Shown here piece after piece: positions 14,746 through 22,955 of a stretch of DNA of 35,238 bases (positions are counted from its first letter, which is position 1; each line of letters begins with the position of its first letter). Origin of the DNA: SLST01 sp046538735 (lineage in GTDB: Bacteria > Spirochaetota > Spirochaetia > DSM-27196 > SLST01); NCBI GenBank assembly GCA_046538735.1, contig JBKHII010000025.1, positions 1 to 35,238 on the forward strand, in the 5' to 3' direction. Below the pieces are notes generated by a model. The model had not been told where the DNA came from. It worked only from the letters and a program-made list of their open reading frames with translations, and searched no databases. The translations under genes and the position numbers were made by a program.

Positions 14746-16533
14746 ATGCCGGAGAAACCATGGATCGCCTACTACGGTGAGATCCCCGCGTCGATCTCGT
14801 ATCCGGACACGACTCTCTTCGAGCTCTTCGAGCGCTCCGTTCTCGATCACCCGGATAGCTGCGCCGTGGACTATGTCGGCGAGCGGATCACCTACGACGA
14901 CCTGTACAAGCTCGTGGACTCCGCCGCTCGTGGATTGACCGTGGTCGGCGTGCGTGCGGGCGACCGGATCGCCTGCCTGATGCCGAACACGCCGCACGTT
15001 CTGGTGCTCCTCTACGCAGCGAACCGGATCGGTGCGCTCTTCACGGTCTTCAACGCGGACGCGAGCGCGCCGGAGCTCTCGACCAAGCTCGGGAAGCTCG
15101 AGCCGCAATGGGTCGTCTGCAGCAGTGAGCACGCGGACGGCCTCGTCCGGCTGGCCGCCGCGGGTCCGATTCGCGGCGTCGTCGTCGCCTCGGTCAACGA
15201 CTTCGGTTCGCGCACCCGCCTGCGGGCGCTCGCTCGGCTTCGCTCGCGGTACGGCCTCGGGAAGGAGGGGATCCGTGGGATCGCGTCGTACCCGAGGGAC
15301 GGCGAAACCGTGTCGGAATCGCCGCCGGTCTTCTCGTGGCGTTCGTTTCTCGAGTTCGGCACGGACGTTGCGCTGCCGCCTCATCGCGAGGTGCATCTCC
15401 CGGATGATCCGGCGGTCGTGCTGTTTACCGGCGGCACGACGCACGACGCGCTTGCGGCGGTTCACGCCGACCGCCAGTTGACGGCGGTCGCGCTCCAGAC
15501 GCACGTCCAGGGCCCGCTCCTCGAGGGACAGAGCGTTCTCAGCGTCGTGCCCTTCTCGCACGGGTACGGAATCGCCGGCGCCGGGCACGCCGTCCTGACG
15601 GCCGGTGGAACGACGATCGTGGTTCCGCACTGGACCCCGAGAAGCCTCGCTCGTCTCATCCGCCGATCGCGCCCGGAGTACCTGATCGGCGTCCCGTCGG
15701 TCTATGCCGAGCTGGTCCTCGACCGCGTCTTCAGGCGAGCGCGTCACCGGTCGCTGATGGGTGCATTCTGCGGGGGCGATCGGCTTCCGCGTTCGGTGCG
15801 CGACCTGTTCGAGAAGATCGTGCGCCGGCGGGGAGGTGCGATCACGATCAGGGAGGGATACGGACTCACCGAGACCGTGACCGCGTGCGCGACGATGCCG
15901 GAATCGGACGCACGAGCCGGTAGCGTGGGAGTTCCGTATCCGGACACGCTCATCGCGATTGCGCGGCCGCTGGACGTCGCGGACGGAGCCGGGTACCGGG
16001 CATTGATCGAGGATGCGCCGCCGGCGTGGCTCGGTCCGGACGCGATCGGGGAGATTCTCGTCAGCGGCCCTACCGTGATGCGCGAGTACTGGCGCGACGG
16101 GGAGGCAAGCGCGCGGGTATTCCATGCGGATGAGTCGGATCGCGTCTGGCTGCGAACCGGTGATGCGGGTCGGATGGATGCCGACGGTTTTCTCTACTTC
16201 GTGGAACGTCTCGGCCGGGGATTCCGCTCCGGTGGGATCGAGGTTCACCCCGGCCTGACCGAGCTCGCGCTGAACGAGCACTTGGAGGTGCTGGAAGCGT
16301 GCGTGACGGTGAACGGGCCGGGTGCGGAGCCGCGGCTGACCGCGCACGTCGCCCCGCTGGACGAGGACCGCGACGAAACGTGGCTCGAGGCACACCTGCG
16401 CGAGTCGCTCCAGACCCTCCACGAGGCGCAGCGTCCCACGAGATACGTGTTCCACGCCCGGCTGCCGCGCACGACCGCCGGTGTAACGGATCACCGCCGA
16501 CTCGCACTTGAGCCGCATCCGCCCAACGAGTAG
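14746..16533 (+). CDS. ANL-superfamily (acyl-CoA synthetase-like) protein with degenerate active site
   Basis: A 595-residue member of the adenylate-forming family. The N-terminal fold markers are clear: ITYDDLYKLVDSAARGL, GDRIACLMPNTPHVLVLLYA, then A5 EGYGLTETV (about 371) and A7 WLRTGDAGRMDADGFLYFVE (about 468). Key residues have gone. The A3 phosphate loop, normally TSGTTGxPKG, reads FTGGTTHDALAAVH at about 225-238, without its Pro-Lys-Gly. The A10 segment, normally PRTxxGK, reads PRTTAGVTDHRR near 574, so the catalytic Lys is missing. The hinge region is LGRGFRSGGIEVHP. It may do only the thioester half reaction, bind acyl-AMP without forming it, or be inactive. The frame is intact with normal codon use. 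The GT4 gene starts 9 bases downstream, which suggests lipid or glycolipid work. Confidence 0.8.
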   Translation: MPEKPWIAYYGEIPASISYPDTTLFELFERSVLDHPDSCAVDYVGERITYDDLYKLVDSAARGLTVVGVRAGDRIACLMPNTPHVLVLLYAANRIGALFTVFNADASAPELSTKLGKLEPQWVVCSSEHADGLVRLAAAGPIRGVVVASVNDFGSRTRLRALARLRSRYGLGKEGIRGIASYPRDGETVSESPPVFSWRSFLEFGTDVALPPHREVHLPDDPAVVLFTGGTTHDALAAVHADRQLTAVALQTHVQGPLLEGQSVLSVVPFSHGYGIAGAGHAVLTAGGTTIVVPHWTPRSLARLIRRSRPEYLIGVPSVYAELVLDRVFRRARHRSLMGAFCGGDRLPRSVRDLFEKIVRRRGGAITIREGYGLTETVTACATMPESDARAGSVGVPYPDTLIAIARPLDVADGAGYRALIEDAPPAWLGPDAIGEILVSGPTVMREYWRDGEASARVFHADESDRVWLRTGDAGRMDADGFLYFVERLGRGFRSGGIEVHPGLTELALNEHLEVLEACVTVNGPGAEPRLTAHVAPLDEDRDETWLEAHLRESLQTLHEAQRPTRYVFHARLPRTTAGVTDHRRLALEPHPPNE

Positions 16534-16536
16534 CAT
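16508..16536 (+). promoter_or_regulatory. internal promoter of the GT4 gene, predicted leaderless
   Basis: TTGAGC (16508-16513), a 17-base spacer and TAGCAT (16531-16536); the ATG at 16543 follows after 6 bases. The boxes lie in the last codons and stop of the acyl-ligase gene. GAGG touches the ATG directly and is too close to act as a Shine-Dalgarno. Confidence 0.5.
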
Positions 16537-16542
16537 ACGAGG

Positions 16543-17736
16543 ATGCCTCCGCACATCACCGTTGGCCAGTTCAACGAGTCGTACAAACCGATCATGGACG
16601 GCGTGGGTCTCTGCGCTGAGAACTACGCGAGGTGGATTCACGAGAAACATGGAACCGCGTACGCCGTCGTGCCGCGCGTGCCGGGGTACGAAGACGACGA
16701 TCCGTATACCGTGATCCGGTACCCTTCGCTTCCGGTCCCGCGGATGGCTCCGTACCGGTTCGGCGTTCCCTGGGCGAGTCCGACACTCGGACGAAGGCTG
16801 CGGTCGATCCCGTTCGATATCGTCCACAGCCACTCGCCCTTTGTCGCCGGGAGGATGGCACGACGGACCGCCGGATCGCGGGGGATTCCGCACGTCTCGA
16901 CCTTTCACACCAAGTATCGCGATGATTTCACGCGCTTCACGACGGTTGCGCCGGCGGTCCATGCGTTCGTAAACGGGCTCGTCCGGTTCTACAACTCGTG
17001 CGATCACGTGTGGACGCCGAGCGACGCGACGAAGCGCACGCTGCGCGAGTACGGGTACGAGGGCGAGATCACCGTCGTGCCGAACGGGAGTGACCTTCGG
17101 CGTCCGAGCGCCGAAGAACGCGCGCGGTACCGGGCGGAGGGAGAATCGCTCTGCGGAGTCCCGCACGACGCGTTCGTCTTCCTGTTCGTGGGACAGCATC
17201 GCTGGGAGAAGAACGTGGAGCTCATCCTTCGCTCGATCGCGCTCCTTGTGGGCGAGGAGCTTCGGGGACCGGTTGCGCTCGTGTTCGCCGGCGAGGGTTA
17301 CGCGGCGCAGGACATGAAGAGGATGGCTTGCGAGCTGGGAATCGGCGACAGAACGGTGTTCCTCGGAAAAATCGTCGAGCGAGAGCGGCTCAAGGCGGTC
17401 TACGCTCGGGCCGATCTCTTCCTCTTCCCGAGCGTCTACGACAACGCGCCGCTCGTGATGCGCGAGGCCGCGGCGTTCGGCGTTCCCACGGTCGTCGCAG
17501 AGGGATCGTCGGCGGCGGAGGCGATCCGCGAGGACGAGAACGGGTTCGCAGTACCGGTGGACGCGGAGGCGATGGCGGCACGGCTGAAGCGGCTCGTGGA
17601 GAACCGGGACCTCGTTTCGAGGGTGGGGACGAACGCGTCGCTCAGCGTCTACCGGAGCTGGGAGGACATCGTGGACTGGGTCGCCGGCGAGTACGAACGC
17701 ATCATTGTTCGGCATCGGCGGTCCGTATCGCAGTGA
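16543..17736 (+). CDS. family 4 glycosyltransferase, diacylglycerol-glucosyltransferase-like
   Basis: A 397-residue GT-B enzyme of family GT4. The N-terminal domain shows GQFNESYKPIMDGVGLCAEN, DIVHSHSPFVAGRMARRTAG and HVSTFHTKYRDDFTRF. The C-terminal nucleotide-sugar domain shows VPNGSDLRRPS, FVGQHRWEKNVELILRSI, VFLGKIVERERLKAVYARAD and the acceptor/phosphate EX7E region PSVYDNAPLVMREAAAFGVP. The PIMDGV and HTKYRDDF segments resemble 1,2-diacylglycerol 3-alpha-glucosyltransferases and phosphatidylinositol mannosyltransferase relatives, so membrane glycolipid synthesis at the cytoplasmic face is my best guess; the exact donor and acceptor are unknown. It follows the acyl-ligase-like gene by 9 bases but also seems to have its own promoter. 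Confidence 0.85.
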   Translation: MPPHITVGQFNESYKPIMDGVGLCAENYARWIHEKHGTAYAVVPRVPGYEDDDPYTVIRYPSLPVPRMAPYRFGVPWASPTLGRRLRSIPFDIVHSHSPFVAGRMARRTAGSRGIPHVSTFHTKYRDDFTRFTTVAPAVHAFVNGLVRFYNSCDHVWTPSDATKRTLREYGYEGEITVVPNGSDLRRPSAEERARYRAEGESLCGVPHDAFVFLFVGQHRWEKNVELILRSIALLVGEELRGPVALVFAGEGYAAQDMKRMACELGIGDRTVFLGKIVERERLKAVYARADLFLFPSVYDNAPLVMREAAAFGVPTVVAEGSSAAEAIREDENGFAVPVDAEAMAARLKRLVENRDLVSRVGTNASLSVYRSWEDIVDWVAGEYERIIVRHRRSVSQ

Positions 17737-17753
17737 GGCCCGGGCGGTCTTTG

Positions 17754-17782
17754 TTGACGTTCGGCATCGCTTGAACTAGAGT
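17754..17782 (+). promoter_or_regulatory. promoter of smc
   Basis: TTGACG (17754-17759), a 17-base spacer and TAGAGT (17777-17782). The start codon is 27 bases downstream with GGGAG at 17800-17804, a normal leader. Confidence 0.65.
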
Positions 17783-17809
17783 TCTATTCATTACCGACTG
17801 GGAGTGGGT

Positions 17810-20596
17810 GTGTTCCTAAAAAGCATCGAGCTATTCGGGTTCAAATCGTTCGCCGACCGATCGCGGATCGAGTTCGCGGACGGTATCTCAGCGCTTCTCG
17901 GCCCGAACGGGTGCGGGAAGAGCAACGTGGTAGACGCGATCAAGTGGGTTCTCGGCGAGCAGGCGACGAAGAGCCTGCGCGCGGAGCGCATGGAAGACGT
18001 CATCTTCAACGGCACCGAGGATCGAAAGGCCGTGAACGTGGCCGAGGTCACGCTCACGATGGTCAACGAAGACGAGATCCTGCCGATCGACACGGCGGAG
18101 ATCGCGATCAGGCGCCGGTTGTTCCGAAGCGGCGAGAGCGAGTACTTCCTCAACGGGACCCCGGTCAAGCTCAAGGAGCTGCGCGAGCTCTTCTACGATA
18201 CCGGCATCGGGAAGACCGCGTACAGCATCATGGAGCAGGGGAAGATCGATCAGGTCCTCTCCAACAAGCCGGAAGAGCGCCGACTGATCTTCGAAGAGGC
18301 CGCAGGGATCACGAAGTACAAGATGCGCGGCAAGGAGGCCGAGCGGAAGCTCGAGCGAACCGAGGAGAACATGCGTCAGGTCGACGGTATCCTCGGAGAA
18401 GTCTCGCGCACCTACGAGAGCCTGCGGAAGCAGGCCGAGAAGACGCTGAAGTACCGCGAACTGCGCACGCAGATCTTCGAGGCGGAGCTCGACCTCACCT
18501 TGATCCGGCTGAGAACGCACGTGGACGAGCAGGACAAGCGCAGCGAGCAGCTCGAGAAGAAGTCGGCCGCGCGCGATGCGCTCAAGGCACAGATCGACGA
18601 GATCAACGAGAGCCTGGAAGAGAATCTGGACGTCGTGAACGAGATGGAGGCGAAGCTGATCGAGCATCAGAAGCGTCTCTACGGCGTGGAGCTTGAGAAG
18701 AATAACCGCGAGAACCAGATCCGGATTCACACTGAACGGGTAAGCGAGCTGGAGGAGAAGATCCAGGGCGACCGTGCCCGACAGAAGGCGCTCGAGGAGA
18801 AGATCGAGGCGCTGCGAACCGAGATCGGGGGTCTTCAGACGGCGATCGGTGAGCACCGCGAGCGCGTCAAGGATGTTGATGCCAACATCGCGTCGTTTCA
18901 GGAGCACATCGAGCACTCGGAGGCCCGGATCAAGGAGAACCGCGCCGCGATCGAGCGGAACGAAGCGGAGATCGCCCGCCAGGACGAGCGCCAGCTCGAG
19001 CTCGAGAACGCGCTCCGCGAGCTGACGGACGATATCGTAAAACAGCTGGACGAGGGTCTCGCGCAGTCGGGCTACTCGCAGGGCGCTCGAAAGGAGCACG
19101 AGGCGAAGGTGCGCGCCGAGCTCGCGGAGCTCGAGAAACGCCTGCGCCACCACGCCGACCTGCTGGGCGACGCGCAGGCGGCCGGCAAGCACCAGCGCGC
19201 GGCCGAGGCGGCGACGCAGATGGTCGAGGCGGTGCGCGAGCAGACGTCGGTCCTCTCCCGGGCCGTAGAGGCGTTCGCCGAGAGCGTGCCGGCCTTTCTG
19301 GACGAGTTCCTCGCTCCCGAGGGCATCATCACGCGCAAGCGCGAGGTGGACGCCGAGCTCGCTACCTGCCGGGAGACCGTGCGATCGTGCCGCGCGGAGA
19401 TCGCGCGACTGGGTGAGGAAAACGCCGGACTCGCGACGAAGATCGACGAGTATCGCGGAACGCTCGAGGAGCTGCGGATGAATCGCGTGCGCATGACCAC
19501 GCAGATCACCGCGATGGAGGAGAGCGTTGCGTCGCGCGAGGGGTCGGTGCGCGAGCAGGAACGGCTCGTAGAACAGCACGGGGCCGAGATCGAAACCGGC
19601 AAGAAGCGACTGACCGAGACGAGCGAGCGTATCACGACGCTCGGTGCGGAGCTTGCGGAGCTCGGGAAGCGTGAGACGGAGATGCAGGCCGAGCAGAAGA
19701 AGCTCGAAGAGTCGATCTTCGTGCGGAACAACGACCTCGTTCAGAAGGAACGGGGATTGAAGCAGCGGATGGAGGAGCTCGGCAAGACGCAGAGCCGGCT
19801 CGAGAAGCTGCAGATGAGCTCGGCGGAGATCAGCGCCGAGATCCGGAATCTCTACGAGAACTTCCGCGATCGCTACAGCCAGGAGCTCTCCGAGCACGAA
19901 CCGCGGATGCTCGAGATAACCGCCTCTCCGGCCGACCTGCGCGCCCGAGTCGCGCAGCTGCGCGAAGACGAGCGGTCGCTCGGCGCGGTCAACCTCGCGG
20001 CACCCGAGGAGTTCGAGGAGGTGAAACAGCGCTACGAGTTTCTCTCCGAGCAGCTTTCAGACCTGCGCCAGGCGCGCGAGGACCTCGAGCGCGTGACGAA
20101 CGAGATTCAGAGCGAGAGCGCGGCCCTCTTCGCGCAGACGTACGAGCAGGTGAAGAAGAACTTCCACGTGATGTTCCGCAGGCTCTTCGGCGGTGGTCGG
20201 GCCGAGCTGAAGCTGACCGATCCGGAGAATATCCTCGAGTCGGGGATCGAGATCCTGGCTCAGCCTCCGGGGAAGAAACTGGAGAATATCGCGCTGCTCT
20301 CCGGCGGCGAGCGGAGCCTCACGGCCGTGGGGTTGCTGTTCGCGACCTACATGGTGCGTCCGTCGCCGTTCTGTCTCCTGGACGAGATCGACGCGGCGCT
20401 CGACGAGAGCAACGTGGCTCGCTTCACCAACATGCTCATGGAGTTCGGGAAGTCGAGCCAGTTCATCGTGATCACGCACAACAAGAAAACCGTCGCCTCG
20501 GCGTCCACGCTGCTCGGTATCACGATGGAGGAGAACGGCGTGTCAAAGGTCGTCGCGATTCGCATCGGCGGGCGCGAGGAGGTGCATGCGTCTTAG
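17810..20596 (+). CDS. smc: chromosome segregation ATPase SMC (short form)
   Basis: Chromosome condensation and segregation ATPase. Start GTG 17810 gives the usual FLKSIELFGFKSFADR N-terminus, with GGGAG 5 bases upstream; a GTG at 17804 overlaps that site. Walker A is GPNGCGKSNVVDA (31-43), followed by the Q-loop region; at the C-terminus the signature is LSGGERSLTAVGLL (about 829) and Walker B FCLLDEIDAALDESN (about 854). Two long coiled-coil arms lie between. The total of 928 residues is about 250 short of typical bacterial SMC (about 1,180). I cannot find a canonical glycine-rich hinge; the middle (about 470-520) has only a short non-coiled segment with VPAFLDEFLAPEGIITRKRE. scpA/scpB are not in the window. 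The next gene overlaps its end by 11 bases. Confidence 0.95.
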   Translation: MFLKSIELFGFKSFADRSRIEFADGISALLGPNGCGKSNVVDAIKWVLGEQATKSLRAERMEDVIFNGTEDRKAVNVAEVTLTMVNEDEILPIDTAEIAIRRRLFRSGESEYFLNGTPVKLKELRELFYDTGIGKTAYSIMEQGKIDQVLSNKPEERRLIFEEAAGITKYKMRGKEAERKLERTEENMRQVDGILGEVSRTYESLRKQAEKTLKYRELRTQIFEAELDLTLIRLRTHVDEQDKRSEQLEKKSAARDALKAQIDEINESLEENLDVVNEMEAKLIEHQKRLYGVELEKNNRENQIRIHTERVSELEEKIQGDRARQKALEEKIEALRTEIGGLQTAIGEHRERVKDVDANIASFQEHIEHSEARIKENRAAIERNEAEIARQDERQLELENALRELTDDIVKQLDEGLAQSGYSQGARKEHEAKVRAELAELEKRLRHHADLLGDAQAAGKHQRAAEAATQMVEAVREQTSVLSRAVEAFAESVPAFLDEFLAPEGIITRKREVDAELATCRETVRSCRAEIARLGEENAGLATKIDEYRGTLEELRMNRVRMTTQITAMEESVASREGSVREQERLVEQHGAEIETGKKRLTETSERITTLGAELAELGKRETEMQAEQKKLEESIFVRNNDLVQKERGLKQRMEELGKTQSRLEKLQMSSAEISAEIRNLYENFRDRYSQELSEHEPRMLEITASPADLRARVAQLREDERSLGAVNLAAPEEFEEVKQRYEFLSEQLSDLRQAREDLERVTNEIQSESAALFAQTYEQVKKNFHVMFRRLFGGGRAELKLTDPENILESGIEILAQPPGKKLENIALLSGGERSLTAVGLLFATYMVRPSPFCLLDEIDAALDESNVARFTNMLMEFGKSSQFIVITHNKKTVASASTLLGITMEENGVSKVVAIRIGGREEVHAS

Positions 20597-20948
20597 GCTC
20601 GGATCGTACGAAGTCGAGCCGCTCCACCTCGTGGGGGCGGTCGTCGTTCTCTCGCTGATTGCGGTCGTGATCGTCGTCGCCGTGATGAGCCCGCGTCGAT
20701 CTGCCGATACTCAAGATGAGACGCCGCCGCCGATGCGCTCCGAGTGGGTCACGGTGGACCGACTCGTGATCCCGCGCGATTTCGCGCGGGCAGACGAGCT
20801 TGACTGGGTGCCGTACCGGCCGCGCCGCGAGGTGTGGACGGACGAGCAGATCGCCGAGTACTGGCTCGATCCTCGTGAGATCGGGCTGGACGTACTCGAC
20901 GCCGAAGTCGAGGAGCACATACGGGAGCTTCTGCGGGAGGTTCCGTAG
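20586..20948 (+). CDS. small single-span membrane protein, unknown
   Basis: A 120-residue protein with a short cytoplasmic N-terminus, one strongly hydrophobic helix (about 14-36, GAVVVLSLIAVVIVVAVM) and an acidic C-terminal domain beginning with a Pro-rich hinge and ending DAEVEEHIRELLREVP. The tail has paired aromatic/proline segments (VPYRPRREVWTDEQIAEYWL) but I recognise no family. ATG 20586 lies inside the end of smc with GAGGAGG just upstream, so it is translationally coupled to smc. Position suggests a lineage-specific partner at the membrane for SMC, or simply an operon passenger; this is inference. Confidence 0.72.
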   Translation: MRLRLGSYEVEPLHLVGAVVVLSLIAVVIVVAVMSPRRSADTQDETPPPMRSEWVTVDRLVIPRDFARADELDWVPYRPRREVWTDEQIAEYWLDPREIGLDVLDAEVEEHIRELLREVP

Positions 20949-20976
20949 CGTCCGATTCGATTCTCTGGGAGGGGAT

Positions 20977-22869
20977 ATGAATCGAAAGGGCCGACGTTTT
21001 CCAGCAGCAATCTTCGTGACACTCGCGACGCTCGCCGCTCTGGCCGGTTGCGCCGGAGTTCCGGAATCCGCGGATCTGACCGCGGCGCCGCGGGCTCGGG
21101 CCATCGAGCCCGACGCAGGCCTCGCGGACGACGCCGAGACGGTGCCGGGCGAGACCGATTCTCCCGAGACGGCGTCACCCGAGGCGTCGATCGAACGGCG
21201 TCCCGTCGGGCAGGCCGGCGCCGATGAAGGCGCTCGCGCCGCCGATGCTCCCGAGCGCGCGGTCCTCGCCGAGCCCGTTGTCAGGATCGACGATGCACTC
21301 GATGCCGAGCGCCCGCGGAACCGGGCATCGTCGCGGACGACCGACGCGGCGGCGCGGGACGACTCTGCGCGCGATCCGCGGATGCCATCCGATTCGATCG
21401 AGCTCCACGAACCGGGATTGCCCGAGGCTGTCCGCGCGCGGCGGGCCGGGCCGCTCTCGGCTCGTCCGGAGCTCGCGCTGGCGGAGCTCGCCGACGGAGA
21501 CGAGCCCGCCGAACCGGAGGCTGAGGCGGACACCTCTCCGCCGCCTCGCGAAGCGCCGTCGCGCCCCGCGGTACGGCCGCGCGATCACGCGGTACGCGCC
21601 GAGGCGGGGGGCGCGCCCGCGGTGCCCTCGGCCGGCGAGTCGAGCGGTGCGCCGGCGGTGCGGCGGAGCGAGACGGCTCCGTCCGTCGAGCCGCCTGGAA
21701 CCTCCGAGGCGAACCGTGCGCCGTCTGCACCGACTGCACCCGCTCCCGCGGCGACGCCGTGGAACGAGCGGGCCGCCGAGGTGGCGCGCGACGGTGAGAT
21801 CTCGATCGTCCTTCCGGGCTCCGGATGGCTCTACGTGGGCACGGAGTACGGCGACGGCGAGATCTCGCTGCTCGGTAAGCGACGAGCCGGAGGCGACGAG
21901 GTGTTCGAGTTCCGAATTGACGACGCGGGCGACTACGGTCTCTGGTTCCAGCAGCAGGATGCGGTGACGGGGTCGCTCGCGAACGAGCGGCTTGCGCTGC
22001 GAGCTACCGAGGGAGACGGAGCGAGCTCAGTGAGCCTGGCCGACCTGCCGGTCGGTGGCGAGCTTTCTCCGCAGACGGTCGCACGTTCCGAGGGGAGCGT
22101 GCCGAACGAACGTGCGCGATCGGCAGAGGGTACCGGACTCCCCGCGACGCGGAGCTCGGCCGCCGGGCAGCGAGACGAGGGCGACGACGAGGAGTCCGCC
22201 GTGACCGGCGCCGAGGAGCCGGACGAAGGGCCGGCGCGGGCACTGGAACGCGCCCGGGAGCTCTTGGACGGCAGCGACGCGCCGGGCGCCCTGGTCGCGT
22301 TGACCGAGGCGGTTGACGACCGGCGGCTCGCCGCCGAGGACCTCGAATCGGACGACGCGCGCGACCTCCTCGTGCGGCTCTTTGACGCGAGCAGCGAGAT
22401 GGAGGCGAGCCCCGTGCTGCGGTCGTTCCGGCGGATCGTGGCCTCTTCCGGGAGCATGCGCGCCCCGGAAGCCCGACGGGCGCTCCTCGAGGTGGCCGTG
22501 GACGACGGAGACGAGCGGGCGATGGTCGAGATCGTCGGTGAGATGGAGGAGAGCGGGGAGGCGAATCCGGACGATCTGGTTCGCGTGGGCCTGACCGTGG
22601 GCCGCGATTCCGGGGAGGACCGGGCTCCGGAGCTCCTCGCGCGCGCGATCCGTATGGACGGGGGCGTGATCGAGCATCTCGTAGGCCTGTCGGACGAGCG
22701 GCTCTTTCGACTCGCTCGTTTTCTCGAGCGTCCGGGTCCCGAACGTGACATGCACGCGGCGTCCGCGCTGTACTCGGTTATCGTGGACGAGCGTCCGCTC
22801 TCGTCGTACTGGGATGAGAGCCGCGCGCGACTCGAGTACCTCAGCCGCCACTATTTCGAGGTGCGATAA
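20977..22869 (+). CDS. large lipoprotein with long disordered region and helical-repeat C-terminus
   Basis: A 630-residue predicted lipoprotein. The signal MNRKGRRFPAAIFVTLATLA ends in lipobox LAGC with Cys25. Residues about 30-255 are low-complexity Ala/Pro/Glu/Arg/Ser and probably disordered. A beta-rich domain follows (about 265-340; ISIVLPGSGWLYVGTEYGDG; VFEFRIDDAGDYGLWFQQQD), then a second disordered stretch, then an all-helical repeat region (about 420-630; ALERARELLDGSDAPGALVA) reminiscent of TPR/Sel1-type solenoids. I do not recognise the family. Such an architecture fits an envelope scaffold reaching through the periplasm. ATG 20977 has GGGAGGGG upstream; the frame is open earlier but without a signal. 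It stands where ftsY/ylxM stand in the Bacillus version of this cluster. Confidence 0.8.
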   Translation: MNRKGRRFPAAIFVTLATLAALAGCAGVPESADLTAAPRARAIEPDAGLADDAETVPGETDSPETASPEASIERRPVGQAGADEGARAADAPERAVLAEPVVRIDDALDAERPRNRASSRTTDAAARDDSARDPRMPSDSIELHEPGLPEAVRARRAGPLSARPELALAELADGDEPAEPEAEADTSPPPREAPSRPAVRPRDHAVRAEAGGAPAVPSAGESSGAPAVRRSETAPSVEPPGTSEANRAPSAPTAPAPAATPWNERAAEVARDGEISIVLPGSGWLYVGTEYGDGEISLLGKRRAGGDEVFEFRIDDAGDYGLWFQQQDAVTGSLANERLALRATEGDGASSVSLADLPVGGELSPQTVARSEGSVPNERARSAEGTGLPATRSSAAGQRDEGDDEESAVTGAEEPDEGPARALERARELLDGSDAPGALVALTEAVDDRRLAAEDLESDDARDLLVRLFDASSEMEASPVLRSFRRIVASSGSMRAPEARRALLEVAVDDGDERAMVEIVGEMEESGEANPDDLVRVGLTVGRDSGEDRAPELLARAIRMDGGVIEHLVGLSDERLFRLARFLERPGPERDMHAASALYSVIVDERPLSSYWDESRARLEYLSRHYFEVR

Positions 22870-22900
22870 CCACTTCCCGGAGCTCGTTCCGTCGTCGATG

Positions 22901-22930
22901 TTGACAGCGGGGCTCTTCTATCGCTATATA
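22901..22930 (+). promoter_or_regulatory. promoter of the ffh-rpsP operon
   Basis: TTGACA (22901-22906), an 18-base spacer and TATATA (22925-22930). The ATG at 22956 is 25 bases downstream with a modest GGTGTAGG ribosome site at about 22947-22954. Confidence 0.7.
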
Positions 22931-22955
22931 TGGGCCTTAGTCTCTTGGTGTAGGT

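Noticed and set aside
14701..17715. A 1004-codon open frame on the minus strand opposite the acyl-ligase and GT4 genes
   Set aside because: It is antisense to two clear genes with good motifs, has Arg/His-heavy composition and no domain sense. Long antisense frames are expected at this GC content. The same applies to the frames opposite smc (17888-19897), the 678-aa gene (8165-9901) and pgcA (5430-6758).
17838..17850. GGGTTCAAATCG, like a tRNA T-arm
   Set aside because: It lies in the conserved SMC N-terminus (FGFKSF) and no acceptor, D or anticodon stems can be built around it.
20520..21533. Ser/Ala-rich minus-strand open frame opposite the large lipoprotein
   Set aside because: Composition is that of reversed Ala/Glu/Arg-rich coding sequence; there is no plausible start signal and the plus-strand lipoprotein has a signal peptide and ribosome binding site.
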